A stretch of 18,368 bases of DNA from JAWUVP01 sp034112285. GTDB lineage: Bacteria; Pseudomonadota; Gammaproteobacteria; JABDGN01. The position numbers were made by a program, and so were the translations under genes. Below are positions 1-7,364 of the stretch, piece after piece. The stretch is taken from positions 1-18,368 of the forward strand of contig JAWUVP010000037.1 of assembly GCA_034112285.1 (NCBI GenBank), given 5' to 3'. The notes beneath the pieces were generated by a model. The model did not search any database, was not told where the DNA came from, and saw only the letters and a program-made list of their open reading frames with translations. Every line of letters begins with the position of its first letter. Position 1 is the stretch's first letter.

Positions 1-83
1 GCCACCTATTATAGACACGCCGTGAATACGTCCCTGTAGGCTCCGCGCCGGCGTCCTGCCGGCGAGGGTCTAGAATAGGTGGC
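1..83. repeat. Inverted-repeat intergenic element
   Basis: The first ten bases, GCCACCTATT, are exactly the reverse complement of positions 74-83. The match continues inward with one mismatch through TAGAC (12-16), giving 15 of 16 paired positions. The interior holds a second hairpin, GCCGGC-GTCCT-GCCGGC (about 48-64). Nested hairpins without an ORF fit a dispersed intergenic repeat or small non-autonomous element. The window begins at its outer edge, so it may extend further left. No second copy occurs in this window. Confidence 0.6.
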
Positions 84-180
84 CCTCATCACGCCTTGCA
101 AAGCCTGTGTGGAGGGGTGGTGAGAAGGAGCGAGCTGCGCTCGACTATTATTACTTTTAGATTCTTGGATGCTTTTAGTG

Positions 181-211
181 CACCGCTTTATAGATTATCT
201 TAAAAGCGGTG
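181..211. repeat. Palindrome containing the TTATCTTAAAAGCGGTG repeat, downstream of yjjG
   Basis: CACCGCTTT (181-189) pairs perfectly with AAAGCGGTG (203-211), and the similarity extends inward so that the 31-bp stretch is almost a full palindrome. It begins 25 bp past the yjjG stop codon, so it could help end the yjjG transcript, but no T-run follows it in that direction. The right half (195-211) is the same 17-mer that occurs twice in the promoter of the divergent ATPase gene (1079-1095 and 1107-1123). A protein-binding site is therefore an alternative reading. Confidence 0.5.
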
Positions 212-235
212 TATTACGGAGTAATGTCTTGTAGG

Positions 236-922
236 CTAATCTGGCTGCTTGACGATTAGAGCATCTAAGGCTGCAAAAGAAGCGACTTCGTAGGTTGGCT
301 TGATGTTTTGTGGGGCGGTTGATTTATCGACATTATACCAGCAAGTATCGAAGCCGGCATTGTTACCGCCGCCAATATCACTGCGGATATTATCGCCAAC
401 CAATAAAACATTACCCGGGGCAGGGTTACCCATTTTTTCAATTGCATATTCAAATATTTTGGCGTGTGGTTTAGCGATGCCCACCTCTTGTGAAACAATC
501 ACCACCTCAAAAAATTCCTTTAAACCTGTCTTTTCAAGCCGTAAATCTTGCAGCTCTGTAAAGCCATTGGTAATAATGCCCAGCTTGGTGTTTGGGTGCA
601 ACTTTTCAAGCAATTCGACTACGTGTTCATTAGGAACGCATAGATTTGCCATAGTTTGAAAATAGGCACTATTTAATACTTCGGTCTTGGTTTTAAGCTT
701 ATCGGCCCAGCTTTGAAAACGATTGTGCAGCAATTGATGCGCAGTCATTTTGTGGGTTTGGTATTTAGTCCACAGTTGCTTGTTAAGGTTTTGATATTGT
801 GAGAAATCTTGTGGGGTAAAGTTCACATGGCGCTCGGCAAACATGTGATGCAATATTCTAAACAAATCAAAATCAAATAAGGTGCCTTCTGCGTCAAAGA
901 GTATCCACTCGTAATTTTTCAT
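236..922 (-). CDS. yjjG: YjjG-like HAD pyrimidine 5'-nucleotidase
   Basis: Haloacid dehalogenase-superfamily hydrolase of 228 residues, very like E. coli YjjG (225 residues) along its whole length. YjjG is a cytoplasmic nucleotidase acting on dUMP, dTMP and damaged or analogue pyrimidine monophosphates. HAD motifs in order: motif I FDAEGTLF with nucleophile D10; motif II IITNGFT with T118; motif III lysine K151 in IAKPH; motif IV GDNIRSD with D177 and D182; helical cap in between. The oddity is E12, where motif I (DxDxT) normally has the second aspartate, the general acid/base (E. coli DADET). The start is the ATG at 922 because GGAGA lies just upstream; an open frame reaches 1072 but that extension has no family similarity. 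It is transcribed away from the ATPase gene. Confidence 0.9.
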   Translation of the reverse strand: MKNYEWILFDAEGTLFDFDLFRILHHMFAERHVNFTPQDFSQYQNLNKQLWTKYQTHKMTAHQLLHNRFQSWADKLKTKTEVLNSAYFQTMANLCVPNEHVVELLEKLHPNTKLGIITNGFTELQDLRLEKTGLKEFFEVVIVSQEVGIAKPHAKIFEYAIEKMGNPAPGNVLLVGDNIRSDIGGGNNAGFDTCWYNVDKSTAPQNIKPTYEVASFAALDALIVKQPD

Positions 923-958
923 GATTTTTCTCCAGAGGGTGTTGATAATAAGAGCGAG

Positions 959-967
959 ATTGTAGCA
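959..967 (-). promoter_or_regulatory. Probable extended -10 promoter of yjjG
   Basis: On the minus strand the sequence TGCTACAAT is an extended -10 element (TGnTATAAT type, one mismatch in the hexamer). It lies about 37 bp upstream of the yjjG ATG. No convincing -35 box is seen, as is usual for extended -10 promoters. Predicted only. Confidence 0.4.
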
Positions 968-1005
968 TACGCTGAACAAATAAACCCTAAATATCACATT
1001 AACTG

Positions 1006-1026
1006 GGCTCAACCAGAATTTGAGCC
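1006..1026. repeat. Small perfect hairpin in the yjjG/ATPase divergent region
   Basis: GGCTCAA (1006-1012) and TTGAGCC (1020-1026) form a perfect 7-bp stem with a 7-base loop. It lies upstream of both divergent promoters, so it could be a regulator site rather than a terminator. It has no T-run and no assigned function. Confidence 0.35.
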
Positions 1027-1072
1027 ATCTTCGAGTGCCATGTGGAGCTGGCAGCACACTCGTGCACCCCAA

Positions 1073-1123
1073 TTGAGATTATCTTAAAAGAGGTGTACAC
1101 TTGGAATAATCTTAAAAGCGGTG
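1073..1123 (+). promoter_or_regulatory. Promoter of the AAA ATPase gene with two direct operator-like repeats
   Basis: A -35 box TTGAGA (1073-1078), a 17-bp spacer and a -10 box TACACT (1096-1101) make a good sigma70-type promoter, with transcription expected to start near 1108. The spacer is exactly the sequence TTATCTTAAAAGAGGTG (1079-1095). A near-identical copy, TAATCTTAAAAGCGGTG (1107-1123), covers the expected start point, 28 bp further on. Repeats between and just after the promoter boxes are where a repressor would act. A third copy is at 195-211. The bound protein is unknown; autoregulation is inference. Confidence 0.6.
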
Positions 1124-1141
1124 CGCCGCAAAGGAGCAACA

Positions 1142-2275
1142 ATGAAACCCAAACCTGCTTACTTCACCACCAAAACAGCCAAAGGCGGCTTGTTTTGCAA
1201 TCGGCAAGAAGAGAGGCTGCAATTAAAACGCAGTATTGAAAAAGGTGAACACACCGTCATTGTGGCGCCGCGTCGTTATGGTAAAACCAGCTTGGTGCAT
1301 CAAAGCTTGCATGAGCTGAAAGTGGACTGCAGTTTAATTGACTTATTTTGTGTTGTTAGCGCGCAAAGCATTTGTGACAAAATTGTTAAAGGTGTTTCAG
1401 TGCTCATCAACAAACTGCTCCCCTTTTCAACTAAGACTTTAAAATTACTTGAATCTTGCTTTCAACACGTTAACGTTTCCATTAAAGCCAGCGCAGTCGA
1501 ATTGAATGTTAACTTCAGCCATCAACAGGTTGGCCCCGTGGAGCAAATTATTGATGCGCTAACCGGCTTGGAAAAAATTGCCCAGCAACGCAAAAAGCGC
1601 GTGGTGGTGTTTATTGATGAGTTTCAAGATTTGCTAAAAGCCGACAGCTCCGAAGAAATTCAAGCTGCTATTCGCACTGTGGCCCAATGCAGTGAATATG
1701 TTTGCTTTATATTTTCAGGCAGCTCACGCAATATGTTGCGCAAAATTTTTGAAGATCGCAACCAACCTCTCTATATGTTGTGTCACAAAATTCAACTCGA
1801 GAAAATAAGCGCTGAAGATTTCACTAAACATTTACAAAAGTTAGCTCAGAAGCAATGGCACGAAAAACTCAGCCCAGAGATACTCGACCTAATATTCATG
1901 TCCACCGAATGCCACCCTTATTATGTGAATTTATTGTGCGATAAATTGTGGGACCTTAGCAAACCACCCACTGAAAAAGACATTCTCAAAGCCATGGAAG
2001 CCTGTTTGGAGCAATCTAAAGATAAATTAATTGCCGATTTGGCACCCCTCAACAGCACCCGCATTAAAGTACTCGGCGGCATTGCCCTGCGCAATCTTGT
2101 AACCGCGCCCACGGGCAAGCAATTTTTAGAGCAAGTGAACTTGGCACTGGGCACCGTACAAAAAGCCCGCGACTTTTTACTCGACCAAGACTATATTTAC
2201 CGCGATGAAAAGCTGCAAGGCTTGAAATTAGTTGATCCATTGTTGAAAAAGTTTATTATCGAGCAATTAACCTAA
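1142..2275 (+). CDS. Archaeal-type AAA+ ATPase (ATPase_2 / PF01637-like)
   Basis: A 377-residue P-loop NTPase of the archaeal ATPase_2 family (STAND/AAA+ type). Walker A is VAPRRYGKTSL (about 41-51), with alanine in place of the first glycine, a form I have met in this family. Walker B is VVVFIDE (154-160), followed by a sensor-like FSGSSR (191-196). The C-terminal third (about 290-377) looks like a winged helix, with VQKARDFLLDQDYIYRD as the probable recognition region. No signal peptide or membrane segment is seen. The start is the ATG at 1142, five bases after AAGGAG (1131-1136); a GTG at 1121 in frame lies within the repeat and the likely transcription start, so is less likely. Members are often encoded in accessory regions and their substrates are mostly unknown. 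The gene may be cotranscribed with the downstream ORF and xseA. Confidence 0.85.
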   Translation: MKPKPAYFTTKTAKGGLFCNRQEERLQLKRSIEKGEHTVIVAPRRYGKTSLVHQSLHELKVDCSLIDLFCVVSAQSICDKIVKGVSVLINKLLPFSTKTLKLLESCFQHVNVSIKASAVELNVNFSHQQVGPVEQIIDALTGLEKIAQQRKKRVVVFIDEFQDLLKADSSEEIQAAIRTVAQCSEYVCFIFSGSSRNMLRKIFEDRNQPLYMLCHKIQLEKISAEDFTKHLQKLAQKQWHEKLSPEILDLIFMSTECHPYYVNLLCDKLWDLSKPPTEKDILKAMEACLEQSKDKLIADLAPLNSTRIKVLGGIALRNLVTAPTGKQFLEQVNLALGTVQKARDFLLDQDYIYRDEKLQGLKLVDPLLKKFIIEQLT

Positions 2276-2290
2276 GCAGAGAAAATTCTT

Positions 2291-2479
2291 ATGGAAAAAA
2301 TCACCCCGCAGTGTAAGAAAGCCATTTTTTTGGTCAAAAACCAACTTTCAAAGTTTGTTTTTCATGACGTACAATTAGCAGGCATTAATTATACCTCAAG
2401 CAGTGCTCAGCCGATCACAGACTTTATGCTAAGTTGTCTTGACCCACAAATCACTACCATCATGAGCGAGCCAAAGTAA
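2291..2479 (+). CDS. Small hypothetical protein, possible truncated Fic-type N-terminus
   Basis: A 62-codon ORF filling the gap between the ATPase gene and xseA. It starts 15 bp after the ATPase stop, and its stop overlaps the xseA start as TAATG, the arrangement seen in translationally coupled genes. The ribosome-binding site is poor. There is no signal peptide or transmembrane segment. The stretch LSKFVFHDVQLAGINYT vaguely resembles N-terminal segments of some Fic-family proteins (pattern ...FVW...LEGNxxT), but the FIC motif (HxFx(D/E)GNGRxxR) is absent. If related at all, it is a decayed fragment. I do not recognise a function; the evidence that it is translated is its snug fit between its neighbours. 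Confidence 0.4.
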   Translation: MEKITPQCKKAIFLVKNQLSKFVFHDVQLAGINYTSSSAQPITDFMLSCLDPQITTIMSEPK

Positions 2480-3654
2480 TGTCTGAATCTGTTTACTCTG
2501 TTTCCCAGCTCAATAACGCAGCGCGTAGCTTATTAGAAAGTGAGTTTCTGCACGTTCTTGTTGAGGGTGAAATTTCTAATTACGTTTGCCCCGCTTCGGG
2601 TCATTGGTATTTTTCGTTAAAAGACAGCAAAGCACAGGTGCGCTGCGCTATGTTTCGTGGCGCCAATCGTCATGTGCGTGATACACCAGAAGATGGCATG
2701 CAAGTGCAAGTGCGATGTAAGGTAAGCTTATATGCGCCACGCGGTGATTACCAGCTAATTGTAGAACATCTTGAAGCTACCGGTGATGGCGCGTTGCAGC
2801 GCGAATTTGAAAAGCTAAAATCACGCTTAAATAAAGAAGGTTTATTTGCCGAAGAACACAAGCAACCCCTTCCCGAGCTCCCAAAAGCCATTGGTGTGGT
2901 GACTTCCAGCACAGGCGCCGCAGTGCGTGATGTGATAAAAGTGTTACGTCGACGCTGCCCTTTAATTCCTATCATCGTGTACCCATCATTAGTGCAAGGT
3001 ACCTCTGCGGCGCAAAGCATTGCCAGCATGATAAACCTAGCCAATACACGCCAAGAATGCGATGTGCTTATCGTTGGCCGAGGTGGTGGCTCGCTTGAGG
3101 ACTTATGGCCGTTTAATGAAGAAGTTGTGGCGCGCGCCATTTTTGAAAGTGACCTCCCAGTGGTAAGTGCCGTGGGTCATGAAGTGGATGTAACCATCAG
3201 TGATTTTGTGGCCGACATGCGCGCGGCGACACCTTCTGCCGCAGCCGAAATCGTGAGCCCCGACATGACACAATGGGTCGCCCACACACAAAATTTAAGC
3301 ACACGCCTACGCCGTGAAATGTTGCAATACGTACGCAATACGCAGCAACAACTCACTTGGCTACGCAAGCGTTTACGCCATCCAGGACAAAAACTACAAG
3401 AACAAGCTCAGCAGTTAGACTACTTATGGCAAAATTTAGCAAAAGCGCAGCAGCGGTTGTTACAAAATAAACAGCAGCAACTAGCGAACACTAGCCGGGC
3501 CTTAAACACCATTAGTCCACTGGCCACTTTAGAGCGAGGCTACAGTATTTTGCTTAAAGACAATCAAGTTATTCGCAGTAAAAAGCAAGTTAAAGCCGGA
3601 GACACCTTAACCGCTAAAGTTAGGGATGGAGATATTAAGTGCACGGTGAGTTAA
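2479..3654 (+). CDS. xseA: Exodeoxyribonuclease VII large subunit
   Basis: Catalytic subunit of exonuclease VII, which with several XseB copies degrades single-stranded DNA to oligonucleotides from both ends in repair and mismatch correction. The 391 residues hold an N-terminal OB fold (about 4-100, VEGEISNY ... GHWYFSLKD), the Exonuc_VII_L catalytic domain (about 125-260) with IGVVTSSTGAAVRDV, GRGGGSLEDLWPFN and SAVGHEVDVTISDFVADMRA, then a helical arm (about 264-340) and a beta-rich C-terminus containing LERGYSIL. E. coli XseA has about 456 residues; the difference lies mainly in the helical arm that binds XseB, so that part is short here. No xseB is in the window. The ATG overlaps the stop of the preceding small ORF, and the 3' end overlaps the permease gene. 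Confidence 0.95.
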   Translation: MSESVYSVSQLNNAARSLLESEFLHVLVEGEISNYVCPASGHWYFSLKDSKAQVRCAMFRGANRHVRDTPEDGMQVQVRCKVSLYAPRGDYQLIVEHLEATGDGALQREFEKLKSRLNKEGLFAEEHKQPLPELPKAIGVVTSSTGAAVRDVIKVLRRRCPLIPIIVYPSLVQGTSAAQSIASMINLANTRQECDVLIVGRGGGSLEDLWPFNEEVVARAIFESDLPVVSAVGHEVDVTISDFVADMRAATPSAAAEIVSPDMTQWVAHTQNLSTRLRREMLQYVRNTQQQLTWLRKRLRHPGQKLQEQAQQLDYLWQNLAKAQQRLLQNKQQQLANTSRALNTISPLATLERGYSILLKDNQVIRSKKQVKAGDTLTAKVRDGDIKCTVS

Positions 3655-4388
3655 TTTACCCGTTTTTACTTTGCAGCGGTTTGCTGGCTGGCTTTATTGA
3701 TGCCATTGTGGGCGGTGGTGGTTTAATCACAATCCCTGCCCTCCTCTTCGCGGGACTATCACCACATTTAGCCTTGGGCACGAATAAGCTAGCTGCAACT
3801 GCGGGAGTATTTAGCTCTACCTGGGTTTATTTGCGTAAAAACATTTATCGCCTGCAACTCTGGTTATGGGTTGTATTGGCCGCATTCATCGGCGCCGTTT
3901 TCGGAACTGTATGCATACACTTTTTAAGTGCCACATGGTTAAGTAAAATAATCCCCTTTTTGTTAATCGTCATTGTCATTTACATGAGCCTGCCAAAAAC
4001 CTTAAAAAGCAAAGGGCAAGGCATGGCTTATCGCCCACCAAAAACAACCAGCGGCTTAACAGGCTTACTATTAGGCTTTTATGATGGTTTTTTTGGCCCT
4101 GGTACCGGCTCGTTTTGGACCACAATTTTGATTGCGCTCTTCAAGTTAGATATCCTACAAGCCACCGCCATTGCCAAACTCATGAATTTCACCAGCAATA
4201 TTGCCTCGGCCATTATTTTTGCTTACTACGGCACAATCAACTACAGCCTAGGCTTCGCCTTAATGATTGGCTATATAATAGGTTCATACACGGGCGCACA
4301 CTCCGCCATAAAACATGGGCGGCGACTAATTAAACCCCTATTTTTAATCTTAGTCACTGCCATCGCAATCAAGATGCTGTGGCACTAA
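3639..4388 (+). CDS. TSUP / TauE-SafE (YfcA-like) membrane permease
   Basis: An inner-membrane protein of 249 residues with about seven or eight hydrophobic segments, matching the sulfite exporter TauE/SafE family (PF01925) and of similar size to E. coli YfcA (269). The two glycine-rich repeats that define the fold are present: GFIDAIVGGGGLITIPALL (18-36) and GFYDGFFGPGTGSFW (146-160). Family members move sulfite, sulfonates or other small organic anions; the substrate here cannot be told from sequence. The start is a GTG at 3639 with GGATGGAG seven bases upstream, lying 16 bp inside the xseA 3' end, so translation is probably coupled to xseA. Its 3' end is convergent with ppc; the 80-bp gap shows no clear terminator hairpin. 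Confidence 0.88.
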   Translation: MHGELIYPFLLCSGLLAGFIDAIVGGGGLITIPALLFAGLSPHLALGTNKLAATAGVFSSTWVYLRKNIYRLQLWLWVVLAAFIGAVFGTVCIHFLSATWLSKIIPFLLIVIVIYMSLPKTLKSKGQGMAYRPPKTTSGLTGLLLGFYDGFFGPGTGSFWTTILIALFKLDILQATAIAKLMNFTSNIASAIIFAYYGTINYSLGFALMIGYIIGSYTGAHSAIKHGRRLIKPLFLILVTAIAIKMLWH

Positions 4389-4468
4389 ACATAATTCCCC
4401 AAAAATCCGAGCAAAGCAAGCTAGCAATCATTCCCCTCAAACAAGCTTTCCTGAGTGTGTTATGAATG

Positions 4469-7222
4469 TTACCCCGTACTTTGCATGGCTGCAGACAGCC
4501 CACTCACACTCAACAAGGCTGCTCTATGAATAGCACTTTTTTGCTTATCACCTTTAGCATCATGAAAGCGGCGCATCGTTTCTACTTGCAGTAAATTCAA
4601 CACATCCGTATAAGGATTACGTAATAAAATAGATTTTTTCAATATCGGTTGGTTATCGAGCAATCCTTTTTGTTGGGTGATCGATAAAACGTGCTGCTTG
4701 GCAAGCATATAATCGGCATGAAGTAGTAATGGAATTGAAGTAACATCAGAAAATTGCTGATAAAATTCGCTGATCATAAAGTGCGCTTTCGCTAGCTCCT
4801 GCTGGGTATTGTCCATGATTAATTTGAAAAATGGCCAAGTTTGATAGCACTGTTGAAGCTCAGCCAATCGCTCAGGCGCTGCATTCAATAAAGACTGCAA
4901 GGCGTGGCCAATACCAAACCAACCTGGCACGTTATAGCGTGTTTGCGTCCAGGAAAAAACCCACGGAATAGCGCGCAGACCATCAAACACCACTTCGCTG
5001 GCTGCTTTACGCGACACAGGGCGTGAAGCAATGGGCAGCTTGCTAATAAATTCTATCGGCGTAATGCTTATATACCAAGCCCAAAATTCATCATGAGCAA
5101 TTAACTCTCGATAGGTGTGTAAAGAATATTTGGCTAAATCATTTAACAACACAAGCTCTGCTTTGTCTGCTGCTCTAACCGGTTTGGCGCTAGCCATAAG
5201 CATGGCATAAAGGGTTTGCTCATAATGACGGTGCGCCATTGCGGCTTGCCCATAATGAAAAGTAATCACTTCGCCTTGCTCGGTATAACGCACACGGCCA
5301 TTATGGCTGCAAGCCGGCTGTGCCAAAATTGTTTCGTAAACACGCCCGCCACCACGCCCTGCACTGCCACCTCGACCATGAAAAATTCTAAAGCCCACTT
5401 TATATCTAGCGGTTACTTCGGCAATATTTTGCTGCGCATTATAGAGTAAATTATTTGCTGCCCAATAGCCGCCATCTTTATTACTATCAGAATAGCCCAG
5501 CATGAGCTCTTGCTGATTTATGCGCGCTTTGAGCTGTTTTTTGTAAAGCTTGTCAGTAAACATACTGGTTAATAGTGCGTTAATACGCTCTAAATCATCT
5601 ACCGTTTCAAACAATGGCACCACGTCTAGCTCACTACTCACCTTGCCGTCTTTACAAGACCACAAGCCGGCTAGCTTAGCAAAAACCAAAACTTCTAAAA
5701 CATCGCTTAACTGGTGCGTCATGCTAATAACATAGGTACCAATGCTGCCTTTAGGGGCTGCTGCCATTAATTTGAATAATTGCAACACTTCTTTCGTAGC
5801 AGGGCTTAAACGTAAGTTTTTAATCACTAAATTACGGTTTGCAGAAAGCACCTTATGTAGTTCAATAATTTTATTGGCTTCGGTTAAACTAGCATAGTTG
5901 TCAATAATTTTCTTCTTACGCAACAACTCTGTTAAAGCTGCTTGATGCACTGCACTGTGCTGGCGAAGATCTAAAGCTGCCATATGAAAGCCGAAGGTTT
6001 TTGCCTGTATCAACAGGTTTTTAAGGCTTGAAATTTGAGCAAGATATGGCAAGCCTACCTTTTTTAAACTAGTGCTAATGAGCTGCAAATCAGCAATGAA
6101 ATCTTGGGCGGCATATTGTTTAGCAATCCGAACTTGTTTGCCCGTGGCCTCACCTTTAATAACGGCTAACTTCGCTTCAAGCTTATTGAGCATGTAGGTG
6201 ATTTTGCGCCGGTAAGGCTCATGATCAAAATGGCGACTAAACTTACCCTCCACACTCATTAGCTTACTATCGGCTTGCAAGGATTTACGTAATGCTGAAT
6301 CGAGCTTGATTTTGTTTTCAGATACACTTAATTCCGTGCGCAAAACAGTTAACGCTTGCCGACACGTTTTTAAAGCCGCTTTCTCGTGGCATTGCAACGT
6401 TTGCGCCACCACTTCAGGGTTTATAAAAGGGTTGCCATCACAGTCACCGCCAATCCAGGAATGGTAATGAATCAGCATGGGCAAATTATCTTCTTCATGA
6501 TTGTAATACGTTTTTAGCGCAAATTGAATATCTTGGTAAACACTGGGTAATGTATCCCAAATGGTGGTGCGTAAAAAATATAACCCGTTGCGCACTTCGT
6601 CGGCCACGGTTAGGTTATTGCTGCGCACACTGTCGGTGTACAATAATAATAAAATATATTGACGCAGCTCATCAAGCAAAGCGGCTTGTTGCGCTAAGCT
6701 TTGTGGCTGATTTAATTTATTTAAAGTTGATCCAATATCACGTTGCTTTTGTAATACGGTTTGTCGCCGTGCTTCGGTGGGGTGTGCCGTTAAAGTGAAC
6801 ACCACGTCGAGTTGTTTGATATACGCCAAAACTTCGTCCAGCGATTTTCCCAGCGCATGCATGGCATGAATCGCCGCGGCGATAGATTCTTTACGCGGCG
6901 CATTTTGCGTGGCCGCTAATTCACGCTCGTGATTGATATGAATCATTTGCTGAATTTCAGCCTGATTAACCAAGTTAAAAAACAAACTGTAAATACGCAG
7001 CAACCACTCTATATCGTTCTGCGGTAAATCAGCAAGGATGGCTGCCACGTTTTGCAGGGGCTCTATGTCATGGGTTTTTTCTGCCTGCTTGCACATAGCA
7101 CGCAAGCGTTCAACTAAATTCAAGGTGTTTAGATCCGCATTTTGCGTTACGGCTTCGCCTAATAAACTCGCTAACAAATCAACCTGTTGGCTAAGCTCCA
7201 TTTTATTACTGAATTCTTCCAC
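4469..7222 (-). CDS. ppc: Phosphoenolpyruvate carboxylase
   Basis: Cytoplasmic PEPC of 917 residues, which makes oxaloacetate from phosphoenolpyruvate and bicarbonate to refill the TCA cycle. Signature motifs: TAHPTEARR with catalytic H147; GGDCDGNP (258-265); LDLRQ (417-421); GYSDSNKDGG (576-585); FHGRGGSAGRGG (614-625); LRAIPWVFSWTQ further on. GYSDSNKDGG and the RGGGRVYE region look more like alphaproteobacterial-type PEPCs than E. coli PEPC (883 residues). Two departures: C261 where GGDRDGNP is usual, and a C-terminus QSTG where E. coli has RNTG, its N881 being one of the aspartate-inhibitor ligands. The start is a GTG at 7222 with AGGAG seven bases upstream; an in-frame ATG at 7201 lacks such a site. 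It lies downstream of gltBD on the same strand. Confidence 0.95.
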   Translation of the reverse strand: MEEFSNKMELSQQVDLLASLLGEAVTQNADLNTLNLVERLRAMCKQAEKTHDIEPLQNVAAILADLPQNDIEWLLRIYSLFFNLVNQAEIQQMIHINHERELAATQNAPRKESIAAAIHAMHALGKSLDEVLAYIKQLDVVFTLTAHPTEARRQTVLQKQRDIGSTLNKLNQPQSLAQQAALLDELRQYILLLLYTDSVRSNNLTVADEVRNGLYFLRTTIWDTLPSVYQDIQFALKTYYNHEEDNLPMLIHYHSWIGGDCDGNPFINPEVVAQTLQCHEKAALKTCRQALTVLRTELSVSENKIKLDSALRKSLQADSKLMSVEGKFSRHFDHEPYRRKITYMLNKLEAKLAVIKGEATGKQVRIAKQYAAQDFIADLQLISTSLKKVGLPYLAQISSLKNLLIQAKTFGFHMAALDLRQHSAVHQAALTELLRKKKIIDNYASLTEANKIIELHKVLSANRNLVIKNLRLSPATKEVLQLFKLMAAAPKGSIGTYVISMTHQLSDVLEVLVFAKLAGLWSCKDGKVSSELDVVPLFETVDDLERINALLTSMFTDKLYKKQLKARINQQELMLGYSDSNKDGGYWAANNLLYNAQQNIAEVTARYKVGFRIFHGRGGSAGRGGGRVYETILAQPACSHNGRVRYTEQGEVITFHYGQAAMAHRHYEQTLYAMLMASAKPVRAADKAELVLLNDLAKYSLHTYRELIAHDEFWAWYISITPIEFISKLPIASRPVSRKAASEVVFDGLRAIPWVFSWTQTRYNVPGWFGIGHALQSLLNAAPERLAELQQCYQTWPFFKLIMDNTQQELAKAHFMISEFYQQFSDVTSIPLLLHADYMLAKQHVLSITQQKGLLDNQPILKKSILLRNPYTDVLNLLQVETMRRFHDAKGDKQKSAIHRAALLSVSGLSAAMQSTG

Positions 7223-7256
7223 GATATAACTCCTAATAGATAAAATCTAAATCATA

Positions 7257-7293
7257 AAGATTGCCGCGTCGCTGCGGTCGTTGCAATGACGTG
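7257..7293. repeat. Hairpin-forming intergenic repeat between gltD and ppc
   Basis: ATTGC (7260-7264) pairs with GCAAT (7283-7287), and the reverse strand reads CGTCATTGCAACGACCGC and ends in GCGGCAATC. This resembles the widespread CGTCATTGCGA...GCAATC class of intergenic repeats found in many bacteria. It sits in the 142-bp gltD-ppc gap, where it could affect the level of read-through transcription into ppc. No second copy is in this window, so the family assignment is from memory of the pattern. Confidence 0.45.
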
Positions 7294-7364
7294 CCTGGAT
7301 AATCGTATACACGACATTTCTAGAAAAGGTAGCATTCATCGCGCCCACCCCAATCCTGCACCAC

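Noticed and set aside
123..155. GAGCG-AGCTG-CGCTC hairpin followed by a T-containing stretch as a terminator
   Set aside because: The stem is only five base pairs, the following sequence is a mixed ACTATTATTACTTTT rather than a T-run, and no plus-strand gene ends here.
923..1072. N-terminal extension of yjjG to 1072
   Set aside because: The extra 50 residues have no family similarity, and the ATG at 922 has GGAGA at the right distance; the extension would also cross the likely promoter.
1121..1141. GTG start of the ATPase gene at 1121
   Set aside because: It lies within the operator-like repeat near the expected transcription start, while the ATG at 1142 has AAGGAG five bases before it.
2748..3140. 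130-codon minus-strand frame within xseA
   Set aside because: It is antisense to the catalytic domain of xseA and has no independent support.
4389..4468. Bidirectional terminator between the permease gene and ppc
   Set aside because: I looked for a GC-rich hairpin with a T-run on either strand and found none convincing.
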